Part shown: positions 1 through 11,048 of the stretch, piece by piece | Numbering within the stretch: the first letter of the stretch is position 1 | Layout: each line of letters begins with the position of its first letter | Assembly: GCA_950022295.1 (NCBI GenBank) | Contig: OX465600.1 | Coordinates: forward strand, 236,799,782-236,863,781 | Length of the DNA stretch: 64,000 nt | DNA from: Bromus sterilis | Taxonomy: Eukaryota > Streptophyta > Magnoliopsida > Poales > Poaceae | Reading direction: 5' to 3' | Notes under the pieces: model-generated | The model's database searches: none | What the model was told of the DNA's origin: nothing | What the model saw: only the letters and a program-made list of their open reading frames with translations | Position numbers and translations under genes: made by a program

Positions 1-640
1 TAAACATATTTGTGACAAATATCTTTATTAATTTGCCTCTAGGGCACATATCCAACACTTACTTTTTGTGGGATAGAAACACGCTCCACTCCAATCTAGA
101 ACACATCATAGGATTTTTCATGCTTATCTTTTCTCTGTTGTGTGTTCTTTATCTTTTCGTAGCTGCTGCCATGTTTAGGTTTAGTTTTAGTCTTAGTTTG
201 TCTTTAGCAAGAGCCTTGGCTTTTGTTTAGTTTGTTTTTGGAACTCTCTTTAGTTTTCATGTTTATTTTGTTAAGAGAGTTGGTTGTTGCACTGAGTTGT
301 GTCTTGTCTTGAAGTAGGTAATTGAGGTTGCTATTCAATTTTAGTAGTAACTTGAAATAGATTAGAGGTATTGTTGTGAGTAATGTTTGAACTTTTGGTG
401 TCAAGAGCTCTAGACTATTAGTGATATGTGTCGTATTTTGGGCAATCCGTGCTTATTTTCAAAACCTACAAAAACTTGTTGACAACCCTAGCTACTAGAT
501 GAATCGCTTATCTTTGGAGGGATCGGATATTAGAGTACACTCACGTACCATGAGTCGAGGATGCGCAAGGATAACCAAACCCCCATACACTCCTCCTCGG
601 GGTACCTGTCTCTTTGCGAACCTCCTTATTAGATTGAGAG

Positions 641-922
641 TTACCGATAATAAGTGCATAAGTTCTTCGGACTAATGTAAGTATTGAAAGTTGAAACTTC
701 CACCTCCTCATATTTTCTAGCCTCTTCGAATACCGCGCATTTACCTCTTCTCATTCCGAGAGTTGGCGTCCACCTCGCCGGTGCATCCAAACAGTTGGCA
801 TGATACGCTCTGTCATCATAAATCTCCCTATATCTTTCCTCAAAACAGCCACCATACCTACCTATCAAGGCATTTCCATAGCCTTTCCGAGATATATTTC
901 CATGCAACTTCCACCTCTTCAA
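641..922 (-). pseudogene. Antisense ORF remnant in the Athila-type 3' region (A1 copy)
   Basis: An open frame of 93 codons runs antisense to the element. Its N-terminal half carries the motif NALIGRYGGCFEE followed by a YDDRAYHA-like segment. The same motif is read at the equivalent place in A2 (22405-22683), A3 (60310-60693) and D (44206-44646). In A1 the frame departs from the family after about residue 50, and the ending seen in A3 and D (CASSTHGT) is lost, which points to frameshifts. Function is unknown and I recognise no domain. It may be a decayed copy of an antisense gene or only a long open frame fixed in a common ancestor. Confidence 0.4.
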
Positions 923-2008
923 GACTTGATCTTCATGTCATACATGTTCCTGCTACACTGGCAGAGGCATACCTTTGCATACATCATGATAGCTACATCT
1001 TCTTTATTTTTGAGTACCTTGTAAAGTGTGAAAGATCTTCTATACCTTCTTGTAAAATAGAGTGTTGCCCTTAAGAGAGGAAAAGATCCCAAAGAGGACA
1101 AAATTAAAAGATCCCAAAGAGGACAAATGAGAGTTAAATAGAAAGGGCCATTGAGGCCACCAAAAAATATAGAAAAAAGAGAAAAATAAATAAAAAGAGA
1201 GAAAGGGGAAACACTACTATTCCTTTTGAAAGATCCACACTATTACTCCCTCTTATCCTTGTACTCCATAGAGATGATTATACATGCATATAGCTATGTG
1301 GGGACTTCACACTATAGAACTTGGCTTGCATATTCCAAGGACGAGCCTCCTCAAATGAGCTCTAGGTCTTCATGAGCGAGCAAGTTAGATGCACCCCCAC
1401 TAGTTCCATTGGAGAGCTTTTCTTAGCTCATATGTGCATCCGTTGCATGGCAATCCCTACTCTGCACATCATATCTATCATTTGGCCTTCTCTCGCCTAT
1501 TATTGTCCTCATTGATGTGAGCCTTTCTCATCCTTTTTGTCTTACTCCTCCACCATATATCTCTCTTTGCCATCCTAAGTGTCAACTTTCGTGCTTACGC
1601 TCATCCATTGCATGAGTGCTCAAAATATCGAAAAGGAGTGGATCAAATTGACTTGTACCTGGCTAGTGGTATGGGGACGAGTCAAGATAAGATTCCAAAG
1701 AAGACCAAGTGTGAAACTTTAATAGATTGAGTTCTCAGCAATTATATTTTTCTCTCGTATTCCCATATCCCCTTTCTTGCACACAAGCACCATTTGGAGA
1801 CATTCGAGTCACGGATAGATAAGAGCTCTTGCACCTAATGTTCTTTCGTTGCTTTTTTCAATGCTAATATAGTCTCTTGCATGTTATGACTTGAATCGAA
1901 TCACATACCTTGATTGCTTTACTTTCAAAAGTTCTTATATGGTTGCTAGCATGTCAACACAGAAATTATGCTTGTTATCATTTACCTACTCGAGGACGAG
2001 TAGATATT

Positions 2009-2021
2009 AAGCTTGGGGATG
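2009..2021 (+). promoter_or_regulatory. Polypurine tract of A1
   Basis: AAGCTTGGGGATG lies one base before the LTR start at 2023. The same 13-mer precedes the A3 3' LTR (61840-61852), and near-copies precede those of A2 and D. By position this is the primer for plus-strand synthesis. Confidence 0.75.
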
Positions 2022-2022
2022 T

Positions 2023-3663
2023 TGATACGTCCCAAACGTATCTATAATTTCTACTTGCTCCATGCATGTTTTGTGTGATATTGCTATGATCTAGATACAC
2101 TTTCATACACTTTTGATCATATTTGGACTAACTTATTAACTCAGTGCACCACAGTGCCAGTTCCTGTTTTCTGTTGTTTTTCTATTCCAGGTTCCCCCCA
2201 TATTAAAAATGCTCCAAAAACTCAGGAACAATCGGATAAAATATCAGCGCAACGGAAGCTTCCGGAATCACCAAAGTGGGTCCAGAGGGCCACCACCAGG
2301 GACCCAGGCGGCCACCTGGCGCGGCCTAGGGTCTCGCCGCGCCTGGGGGCGCATGGACCCCTGGTGGGCCCCCTGGCTGCCCCCCTTCTCCTATTTATTC
2401 CGTGTGACGCAAAACCTCCGAAGACAGAACCCTTTTTCGCGATCTCGCTTATGTTCCACCGCCGCCGTGCTTCCAAGATCGGGAGCGCCAGAGACCTCTT
2501 CCCGGCACCCTGCCGGAGGGAGGATTGACCTCCGGGAGCTTCCCCTCCACCATGGACGCTTCACGGATGTGTCGTGAGTAGTTTCCCTTGGACCATGGGT
2601 CTGTGATCAGTAGCTATGTGATGTTCTCCTCCCCTCTTTGTTCTTCATGGTTTAGGCCTCGTGAGCTGCCTTACATGATCGAGGCACATATGTAATTTTC
2701 TGCTGTTGATATGCTGAGTTTGCTAGGATCTGATGGATTATGAGATTATGTTCAGATTGTGATTGAGTAATATATTTGGTTCTTATCTTTTATATTTTTG
2801 TTCCTAAGTAATTCTTGCTTGTTCTCCGTTGTTGTTTATTGCTTTGGCCAAGTAGTAGGTAGTGACTCCAAGAGGGAACGTTATGCTCGATTGTGGGTTC
2901 ATGCCCCCCGATGACACGCTTGAGTGACAGAAACATGAGTCTAGGGGATGTGATGTTGCCACAAGGGGAAAACAACGGTGCTTGTAACCGCGGTTGCAAG
3001 GATTGTTTACTTTATGCAAAGTGCTTCTTAATGCAGTTGTCTGTTGCTTTGGGTTTACACTTTGGGTGGGGCTCGCAACTTAATACCAGCGAGATGTTCT
3101 AGATAGATATCTCAAGGTGGATGATTAGTAGTAGATGGATTTGGATTTGGGTCTACTTATTTTGGCGTACCGCCCATGGTTTTGAGCCTCGTCATTTCTT
3201 TGTCGCATAATTAGCATTGCGGTGCGTTTTTAATCCTTTCAATTGCCCAGCTGTAATTTTTTTTACCTCGCATAGCTGTTTTTATCCTCTTTTGGGAGAG
3301 AGACATCACTAGTGAACATCACGGGACCCCGGTCCATATTCTCATCACTGTTTACACGCTCTTTTATTTTCCTACTTTTACTTTCTAGTTGCTATCACCA
3401 TTATCATCATCCCTAGCGTTTGATCCTTTGTAAACAACAAGGCTGGAGAGATTGACAACCTCTCTGTACTCGTTGGCAGCAAATTTATTTGTGTCGTGTG
3501 CAGGTCCGGGAGAAGCAAGTGATTCTTTTCAGACGGCGCATCACTTGCCGAACCACCTACTTATCATTGCCGGAGTCCTAGGGGAGATAAACCCTATCCT
3601 CTACATAGGGGAAATTTGCTGCTACACTACATCTCAACCTTCCACTTGGGGTAACCAACGAGG
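2023..3663 (+). mobile_element. A1: 3' LTR (Athila type), last part truncated
   Basis: The LTR begins TGATACGTCCCAAACG directly after the polypurine tract. It is collinear with the complete A3 3' LTR at 61854-63507. The GC-rich middle holds a TATA-like CCTATTTATTCC near 2390, matching CCTATTTAATCC in A3. Similarity stops near 3663, about 30 bp before the expected GACATCA end, where an inverted relative begins. No TSD can be assigned. Confidence 0.85.
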
Positions 3664-5182
3664 ATAGAGTATCTGGCGCGGTTTGAGATAAGTTACTCAC
3701 TTGACCTGTACCTGCACATGACACAAGTAACTTTGCTCCCAACGAGTCAGAGAGCTTGTCAATCTCTCCGGTCTTGTTGTTACAAAGGATTAAACACAGT
3801 GTGGAAGTAGTGATGGTTGCAACTGAAAGGAAATAAAGTAGTAAAGAGTTGAGGTGTAAACAATGGTGGAAATATGGACCGGGGTCCCATGATGTTCACT
3901 AGTGATGCCTCTCTCCCAAAAGACGATAAAACAACTAAGCTGGGTGAACAAATTACAACTGGGCAATTGACATAATTATAAACGCACCGCAATGCTAATT
4001 ATGCCTCAACAAAGTTAGAGGCTCAAACGTATGGGCAATAAGCCAACACAAGTAGATCGTTTATTCATCAACATATACTTACTAATCATCCACCTTGGGA
4101 TATCTATCCAAAACATGTAGCTGGTATTAAGTTGCGAGCCCCACCCAAAGTGTAAACCAAAAGCAACAGACAACTGCATTGACAAACTTTGCGTAAGGTA
4201 AACAATCCTTGCAACCGCGGTTACAAGCACCGTCGTTTTCTCCCTGGTAGCAACAACACATACCCTAGTCTCATATTTCTGTCACTCAAGCTAGACATCT
4301 GGGGGCATGAACCCACAATCGAGCATAAATGCTCCCTATTGGAGTTACTATCTACTACTTGGCCAAAGCAATAAAAAGCAACGGAGAACATGCAATAATT
4401 ACTCAAGAACAAAATATAAAAGGAGAACCAAATATATAACTCATCATGATCTGAACATAATCTCATAATCCATTGGATCCCAGCAAACACAACATAGCAA
4501 CAACATAAAGATTACATAAGTGCCTTGATCATGTAGGGAAGCTCACAAGGTCGAAGAACTGAAGCACGAGATTGGAGAGAAGACATCACATAGCTACTGG
4601 TCATGGACCCATGGTCCAAGGGGGACTACTCACGGTACATCTGAGAAGCGCTCATGGTGGTGGAGAAGCTCCCGGAGGTCAATCGTCCCTTCGGCAGGGT
4701 GCCGGGACGAGGTCTCCTGGTGATCCCATTCTCGGGATCGCGGCGGCTGTAGAATAGAGGTGAAAATCGCGATGCGGGGGCCTTTTTTCAGGCTTTCTGC
4801 ATCGAGGAGGTAATATAGGCCGAAGGGGGAATCAGGGGAGGGCCCTACCTCTTAGGCCGCCTTGTGGCGTGACCCCACCCCCGGCAGCGCCAGGTGGCCG
4901 CCTGAGAGGGGGTAGCCCCTATCCGGATGCCCTTTTGTGTTCTAGAAGCTTCCGTTATGCTGATTTTTTTATATTTTTCTTGGAATTTTTGGGCATTGTA
5001 AATATGGGTTAAAACCTGCAATTCACAGACATGAGCACACAGAAACTGGCACTGGGTGCACAGAGTTAGTAGGTTAGTCAAAATATGTGTAAAAAGGTAT
5101 GAAAGTGTAGTAAAACACATAGCAATGTCACCCAAATGAGCACGGAACAAGTAGAGATGATAGATACCTTTGGGACGTATCA
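3664..5182 (-). mobile_element. Athila-type LTR fragment in inverse orientation, 3' end missing
   Basis: Read on the minus strand this starts at 5182 with TGATACGTCCCAAAGG and follows the same order of blocks as the A1 LTR: the GCACCCAGTGCCAG segment, the GC-rich core with GATCCCGAG, and the AATTGCCCAG block. The last roughly 100 bp of the LTR are missing at the 3664 junction. With A1 it makes an inverted pair of about 1.5 kb per arm with almost no spacer. It may be a truncated solo LTR or a rearrangement product. Confidence 0.8.
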
Positions 5183-5320
5183 CTTATCATCCCTCGAAAA
5201 TCTATCTCTCATGAACAAACAAGCGATGACTCACAACAACGCGACACACACTACTATGGCTTATTACATGTTTTTAGTCCCTGCGCAACTCTTCGAGTCC
5301 CCCAGGCACCCGGGGGCTAC
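5183..5320 (+). mobile_element. B: end of internal region and polypurine tract of a Tat-type element
   Basis: This short stub ends in CCCGGGGGCTAC next to the LTR start TGACGTAGGG. Its reverse complement matches the DNA beside the C 3' LTR (24522 onward: GTAGCCCCCGAGTGCCTGGG then ACTCGAAGAGT-like sequence). The rest of the B internal region is absent, replaced on the left by the inverted Athila-type LTR. Confidence 0.7.
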
Positions 5321-5461
5321 TGACGTAGGGATACCCCCACGACTCATATGCATGAGGGTACCTAGAGCGTGTCAAGACGGAGGTCCCACTAGAAGACTCG
5401 ACTGGTCCACGACTGTCCCACGCGAAGCACCGACGGCTGCAGCGACATAGGATTCCTCGGC
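5321..5461 (+). mobile_element. B: Tat-type 3' LTR, first part
   Basis: The LTR starts TGACGTAGGGATACCCCC, resembling the minus-strand start of the C LTRs (TGACGAGGGGGTGACCCC). It is cut at TCGGC by element G and resumes after 19547. Without G it is 499 bp, close to the 438 bp of C. Confidence 0.8.
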
Positions 5462-8358
5462 TGTCAGAACCCTCTGTTAGGTAATGTGCTAGGATCAAGT
5501 AACCTTGCATCATGTCAAATTTTCAAAGGAAATCAACTTCAAAATCCAAATGGGAGAAGGAACACCCCCCAGATGAATTAATTCAAAAGGCCAGATAAAA
5601 ATCTTTTCCAAAAATTCATGTTAGAGTTTTGAAAAGTCTTATAAATGAGTGTGATCACATATCAAGTGATGTGGGAACCACCCCATGCTCATAGATTTTT
5701 CAAATATTCAAACAGTGCCTTGGAATTAAAGAAATACCCCTATTTGATTTAAAATTCAAATCATTTGAATTTTAAAAATGTTGAAAGTTTATGAGTGGCT
5801 AGTCTATATTATTATGAGGCCACATAAAAGTTTTCAGCATTTAATAAAATGATTTGGTATTTTTACCAAAGTCAAAACAAATATACAGAAAAACAGAAAG
5901 GAAAGATTAAACAGAAAAAGGAAAAGAACTTACCTCTCGCCAGGGGGCGAGGCCCACCTCTCCAGCCGGCCCAGCCCACCAGGGGAACTCCCCTGTCGTC
6001 TTCCCCGGGCACGAGCACACAGCTGCGTGCCCGGCATGCCGTGGCCGTCGCGGTGGAGGCTCCTCAGCGACTCCCCTGCCTCCTTCTCACCCCCGCGTGT
6101 CCTGGAGAAGCCCAGGCCTCTTTCCCCTCCTTCCTCGCCCTCCAGTTCATCCTCCCCGCGAAGAACAGCGACGCCACCGTAGCCTAGCCGGAGCGCAGCC
6201 GTGCGGACTCGCAGCCAACGACGTCGAGGAGCCGAACCTAGGTGTCCAAGCGCTTCGCCGTCGTCGTCTTCACCGACTTGCAAAAGGAATCGAGCCCGGA
6301 GCCCGCGTAGACGCCGAATTCTTCCTCGAGTCCCCGCCGGCCGCCTTGAAGGACTTCGTCGTTTCCGCCGCCGTTGAACCACCCCAGCCCTCGCCACCAC
6401 CTCTGCTGAGTTCAGGGTGAGCTTGCAAGCTAAACCCCTCTGTCTCGCCCTGGATTGCTCACTCTAGCCGGATCCGCCATGGTTGCCGAAGCATGTCGCC
6501 GCCATGGATGAGCTCGAGGTCGCCCCTGTGCCCCTTCGTCTCAGCCAGAGCGTGCGTTTGGCTCCTGAGCATGCCAGCGTTCGAACGCACGCGAGATCAG
6601 CCCGAACCGTGCGCTACAACGTCGACTACGACCTCGCCGTGGTTCTTCTTCCGCCGGAGTCGTCGCCATCGTCGCTCCCGACCTCCCCGCAACCCCCTGT
6701 TGCCTCCAGAAGACGCGGACGACCTCCAGGAGCAAGCCGGTGCCCTCCATTTGCCCTCCCGTGGCCCCTAGCTCACTCCGGCGAGTCACCGCCATGGCTC
6801 CAGTCGCCGGCGTCAAGCCGCCGGTGGGTTAGCCACTAATCACCCAGTTAGTGACCCCCTGGGTCACTGACCAGTGGGCCCAGTGGCTTAATTAAGCCAC
6901 TGGATTAACTTAACCCACGGGTTAATTAACCCCAGCCACTGACAGGGTGACCCCACATGTCAGCCCCCCCCTGACATCAGCCTGACTCATTAAATCAATT
7001 TAAATGAATTTCCAGAGATTATTTGAATTAAAAGAATTCCAGAAAATCCAGAAAATACCCCAAACTTTGGAAATTCATAGAAAATTCATATTGACTCCAA
7101 ATTGGACAAATAATATATGAAAAATGATTAGGAGAAAGTGATCTTTCCAAATATGCAACTTTCAACTCTGTTTGAGTTGAATTTAAAATGTGATCAGTAG
7201 CATTTGCTATTTGATTTAAATGGAATTAAATCAAATTCAAATCAAATATTTTTGCAACTTGAACCATGGCAACATGCTACATTTCAATCACACATCAGAG
7301 GCATATCATACACATTTGGAATTGTTTCAAAATGATCAAACTATATCACATACAACTTGGATAATGTTGAATTCAAATGTGGAGTTTGAATTTGCATTTC
7401 AAATGCAATATACTCCACTTAAATGGAATTGCCTCACACATCACAACTTATACTTCAAGTATCATTATTCATTCATGTGCTTAAGCATTGCATTCATTTG
7501 ATTGCTACTTCGTGCTTTGTTTGTCGAATAGAGGTGGAACCGGAGCAAGAGGTTGCAACCTTCGTTGAAGACCCCGAACCCGAACCTCGTCAGCAAGGCA
7601 AGCAAACCCCCATTGATCATGTCGATAAAATCCCACTTCCTTCTCATGTCTCGCTTATGCATTGTTTAGGATGATCACCATGTTACGATTCTACCGCATA
7701 GATGAACCCATTCCTTTGCATGACCTATCATTTTGTCACAGTAGTAAGCAAACCACAATCCTAGCAAATGTAGGAGTTGTTTGATATCATGTGGCCCCTG
7801 CAATGTTACTGCTTATTGCATGCTTAGTATGATACCATGTTGTTACTGTGATGTGAGTCGGGATGGGAATGATCATGTTGATGATGGTAGAAAAGTGTTG
7901 GTGAATCGACCCTAATACAAGGTGAACGATGAGAGGCTGTGTAGGAATACACGGTGGGTTGTCTCGTTGAACACCGCCCTAGTACGAGTTCTTGTGTGGT
8001 GATCCAAGATGAAGAGTACAACCACACATTGGGCTCACTGACCCCTCTCAACTTACTAACTCATCCCTTTCGATGTCCAGATGTCGCAGTAGTTCGGAGT
8101 TCTGGTAGGCTTGTGGCATGGATGCTAAGTGAGAGAACGGCTCACCCGAGACCGGCTTATGCACCACGCACACATCGCTTGGGTCCACTTCGGTAAAACG
8201 GCCGGGTTCACGATAGTGGTAGCCAACCCAAGTAGGCGGCTTTCTTGGACTAGATAGGCTATGAGGTAACAGTTGTGGTGAGCATCCTCGCCGGCACCCC
8301 TTGAATGGTGTCGAGTACAAAGGCGGTAAATGATGATCATGTGTGTGTAGCGGTACAC

Positions 8359-8401
8359 CCTTGCAAGGTTAACAAAACTATTCGAATAGCCGCGTCCGCG
8401 G
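8359..8401 (+). other. Palindrome triplet in the G 5' LTR
   Basis: Three palindromes follow one another: CCTTGCAAGG (8359-8368), CTATTCGAATAG (8378-8389) and CCGCG-TC-CGCGG (8390-8401), the last two adjoining. Equivalent triplets with different arm sequences lie in solo LTRs E and F. As RNA they could fold into small hairpins with loops UGCA, UCGA and GUCC. Function is unknown. Confidence 0.7.
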
Positions 8402-8699
8402 TTATGGACTGCTTGGAAAGCTTAGCTTGATTATTAGATAACTTGAACCGGATACTTCTAAAACACACCAAGATAAGTGTGAGTGCTATGGCGTGCTTTC
8501 TCGTGGGGAAGTCGAGGAAGGCACCATCGTGGTGTATTGGTTGGTGAAAGTAGTGGACTCGTGTACGCTTCTTACCTCAAAGTCTGGTACTCGTAGTTCA
8601 GGACTAGCCAAGTGAAAGATGGCATTTCTGCAAGTGAACCCCACCTCCCTTTACCTTGATACATGTGCATGAGTAGTATAGCGCCTATGTAAGTCTTGC

Positions 8700-8719
8700 T
8701 GAGTACGACTTTGTACTCA
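8700..8719 (+). other. TGAGTAC hairpin in the G 5' LTR
   Basis: TGAGTAC and GTACTCA form a perfect 7-bp stem around the loop GACTTT. The E LTR has the same stem with loop CTAT (38748-38765). A candidate 3' splice site follows about 24 nt downstream in both. Confidence 0.6.
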
Positions 8720-9522
8720 CGTTTGCTTAATCTATGTTTTAGATGATTCCACTGACCCCGAAGGTGGCTTCTTCATCGAGCTGGACGACTGAAGACAACT
8801 AGTCTAGTCCCAGTCAGACGACTGGTTCCCTCGTGGAGGGCTTTGTGTTTAAATAAGGCTTCTTAAGCCATTTGTTAAACTTGTCTGTACTCAGACATAA
8901 TTTTCTTCCGCCTGTGTTGTAATGTTGGATCACATGTATGTGATCTCTGTGTGTACTCTATAAGAGTTATAAATAAAATGTACACTTTGTAGAGAATTGC
9001 AATGGTACCTGCTGTTCATACAAGGCATGTGTGCTGCGTGTATGTTTATAACATGCATGTCTTTGTATGGGTTTTCGAGACCTTAGTTGTGTTCTGGCTG
9101 GCGGTCTTTCATACACCAAGTGGCCCTTAGATGTGCGCAGCTTGGGGCATCGCGATGTGATTGCTCGAGATTCCGTCTCGTGCACACTTTGTGGTATGAT
9201 CGAGCCCGCCCTAGACCCCGACTAAGTGATCGGGCTGGAGTAAGTCTATGTAAGAGTTTTGAGATAGTCGATAGTATGGTTGAGGCGACTTGTCTTTGAA
9301 TATGGGAGTTCACCACCCATATCATTAGACTTGTGTGCGGACGATGAGGACCCATCTCAGTTGATCATCCGGCCTGGATGGGATGCCCCTCACGTACGAT
9401 GCTTTCCGAGAATGTTCAGTGCTTGGCCTTGTCTGCTTAGACAAGTGGGTGCGGTTCTCGGCTCTCCATATGACTATGTCTTAACTGTACTTGCATACGC
9501 TAACCCCGGGTCCCGACAGACT

Positions 9523-9534
9523 TGGTATCAGAGC
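9523..9534 (+). promoter_or_regulatory. Primer-binding site of G (initiator Met tRNA)
   Basis: TGGTATCAGAGC, four bases after the LTR end, is complementary to the 3' end of plant initiator methionine tRNA, the usual primer of Tekay-type chromoviruses. Confidence 0.9.
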
Positions 9535-9814
9535 AGGACTGACTATAGGACTAGTAGCCTTGGCCGAAGTCGAGTCTAGCCTTCTATAGTTATATAGTTA
9601 CTCTGGGTATATAAGGGAACAACGTAACGCTTCTTTTTTCTCCTTACCCCCTTCGTTCTGAGTTCTGAGTCACCCTCATCTTATTCTACGGGAAGATAGG
9701 ACTAGGCTCTCCTCTGTCTGATTAGAACATCTCGTTGTTTGCTTCCTTGTAGCCGTAGGAAAGTTGTGATTGGTCTGTTAGAGTGGTTATGCTCCCTGTT
9801 TTATTACATCGTAT

Positions 9815-9820
9815 GTAAGT
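9815..9820 (+). other. Candidate 5' splice site in the G leader
   Basis: GTAAGT, a perfect match to the plant 5' splice hexamer, lies in the untranslated leader about 120 nt before the extra ORF and 1.2 kb before gag. Its partners would be the acceptors ending at 9937 and 11047. Confidence 0.4.
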
Positions 9821-9919
9821 GTTGTTTCCATGTTGTAAGAAATTGTCTTTTTCTTGCAATTACATCTGTTATGCTATCCGAGTCATTCCAGGTTTATCTC
9901 ATAATCTGATGCATTTGCA

Positions 9920-9937
9920 AACTCCTTTCTGTTTCAG
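9920..9937 (+). other. Candidate 3' splice site directly before the extra ORF
   Basis: A pyrimidine-rich run ends in TTTCAG at 9937, and the ATG of the extra ORF follows at once. The gag start has the same arrangement. Confidence 0.45.
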
Positions 9938-10717
9938 ATGGCAGATCTTCCCCCTCGGCAGATTGTTCGTTTGACCAGGTGCCTCGGTGTGCGTGGCCAT
10001 CCCGCCACGTTGATCGAGATGATGTCCTATGTGGGATATCGATGGTACCCTGAGTACACCATCGAGGAGCAGTTTCACGACTTCAACCAGACGCAGTTCC
10101 ACTGCATTGTACGGATCTACCCGCACCACGTTGGAGTCACCCAGCCTATCCACTTTGGACATGGCATTGGCGTTACCGAGAACATGGCTGTGCAGGATGC
10201 TGCATATTCATGTATTACCCTGCTGAGAGAGGAGCACACCATGCTGAGAGAGACTTCTTTCCGCTATATCCCTGCTGCACTTCCAGGAGAAGAGGGATAT
10301 TACACCGGACTCTACTTAGATCACTCTGCAGAGGATCCAGCACTTCAGGTGACTGCTAGGTTTGCTAGTGACAGAGATCATGATGCACGCGCTCTCCGTT
10401 TCGAGCTCCACGCCACCCGTGTTCGTCTGTATCGAGCACTAACACTTTTGGCACCCTTTGTGAGCGTGGGATCAGTTGAGTTTGATGCGATCTATCCAGT
10501 GAGGACTCAGATGCCTTCTCGAGTTGCTTGGCCCGAGATTGGAGGCATTTTTCCACCCCGTGGCTCTTTGCTTCCACCCTACGCTGGACCTAGGCCCCAT
10601 CCTTGCCCAAATGGATATCAGGGTCCACAAGCCTCCGTGTTTTCCGATGGTCACCTCCAGCTACCGGGATACGCGGGTAACTTTTATGAGGACTACTATG
10701 GAGATGGAGATGAGTGA
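9938..10717 (+). CDS. Extra ORF upstream of gag, possible double-stranded-RNA-binding fold
   Basis: This is an intact 259-aa frame in the sense strand between the primer site and gag, not part of canonical gag-pol. Residues about 22-100 fit the order of a double-stranded-RNA-binding domain: a helix around LIEMMSYVGY, a strand with YPEY, a strand around FHCIVRIY, and a closing helix with AVQDAAYSCITLLREE. The basic KKxAK patch of classical domains is missing, so any RNA binding would be altered or lost. Residues about 140-175 are helix-prone (RALRFELHATRVRLYRA). The C terminus is proline/glycine-rich and ends in the acidic YEDYYGDGDE. The ATG is the first in the frame and sits right after a splice-acceptor-like TTTCAG. 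The fold is my inference by eye; no function is established. Confidence 0.75.
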   Translation: MADLPPRQIVRLTRCLGVRGHPATLIEMMSYVGYRWYPEYTIEEQFHDFNQTQFHCIVRIYPHHVGVTQPIHFGHGIGVTENMAVQDAAYSCITLLREEHTMLRETSFRYIPAALPGEEGYYTGLYLDHSAEDPALQVTARFASDRDHDARALRFELHATRVRLYRALTLLAPFVSVGSVEFDAIYPVRTQMPSRVAWPEIGGIFPPRGSLLPPYAGPRPHPCPNGYQGPQASVFSDGHLQLPGYAGNFYEDYYGDGDE

Positions 10718-11048
10718 GACCGCCTGTGATCTTACTTAGTGAGGATGTAGTAGTATCTTAGTATGTTGTAAGCAAGGTGTCTAAGTTCCAGAGGCTTAGA
10801 TAAATAATGTATAGGAAGTCAGAGTGCCTCTGAAGGATGTATCATCTTCATCACGTTTGTATTAGCTTGGTGCTTGTACTAAAACGATGTATGGTTTGTA
10901 TGACAGCTTGTGAATATACGGCTTGTATGCTTTTATCACCATGTTGTCAAGATGACTACTTCCTTTGCTCTGTAATCCTTCCAGTACTTCAATACCTTGA
11001 TTAGACTCTTCAAATCAACTCTGTTTGACTTTGGTTTTCACCTTCAGG
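10718..11048 (+). other. Spacer between extra ORF and gag
   Basis: AT-rich and without a credible frame. It ends in the pyrimidine-rich TTTTCACCTTCAG (to 11047), a candidate 3' splice site one base before the gag ATG. If used, the extra ORF would be spliced out of the gag-pol message. Confidence 0.5.

Larger units (their letters stand above)
1..2022 (+). mobile_element. A1: 3' internal untranslated region of an Athila-type LTR retrotransposon
   Basis: This stretch has no sense-strand gene. It is homologous along its length to the regions just upstream of the 3' LTRs of A2 (about 21700-23749), A3 (about 59800-61853) and, inverted, D (43121 to about 45100). It ends in a polypurine tract followed by the LTR start TGATACG. 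Inside are a purine-rich tract at 1162-1211 and an antisense ORF remnant at 641-922. The 5' part of the element lies outside the window. Family placement (Athila/Sabrina-like) is inferred from A2 and A3, which keep a tRNA-Asp primer site. Confidence 0.85.
5462..9518 (+). mobile_element. G: 5' LTR (4,057 bp)
   Basis: Bounded by the TSD on the left and the primer-binding site on the right. The first 470 bp are AT-rich. About 5930-6840 is GC-rich and holds long but compositionally biased open frames. 7000-7500 is AT-rich again, followed by a moderately GC-rich U5-like part with a palindrome triplet (8359-8401) and a TGAGTAC hairpin (8700-8719). It contains no recognisable protein domain. Possible short exons are discussed in the findings. 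Confidence 0.95.

Noticed and set aside
12..230. Hydrophobic small ORFs in the Athila-type 3' region (also near 21586 and 59841)
   Set aside because: T-rich DNA gives hydrophobic frames by chance; the frames are not kept between copies.
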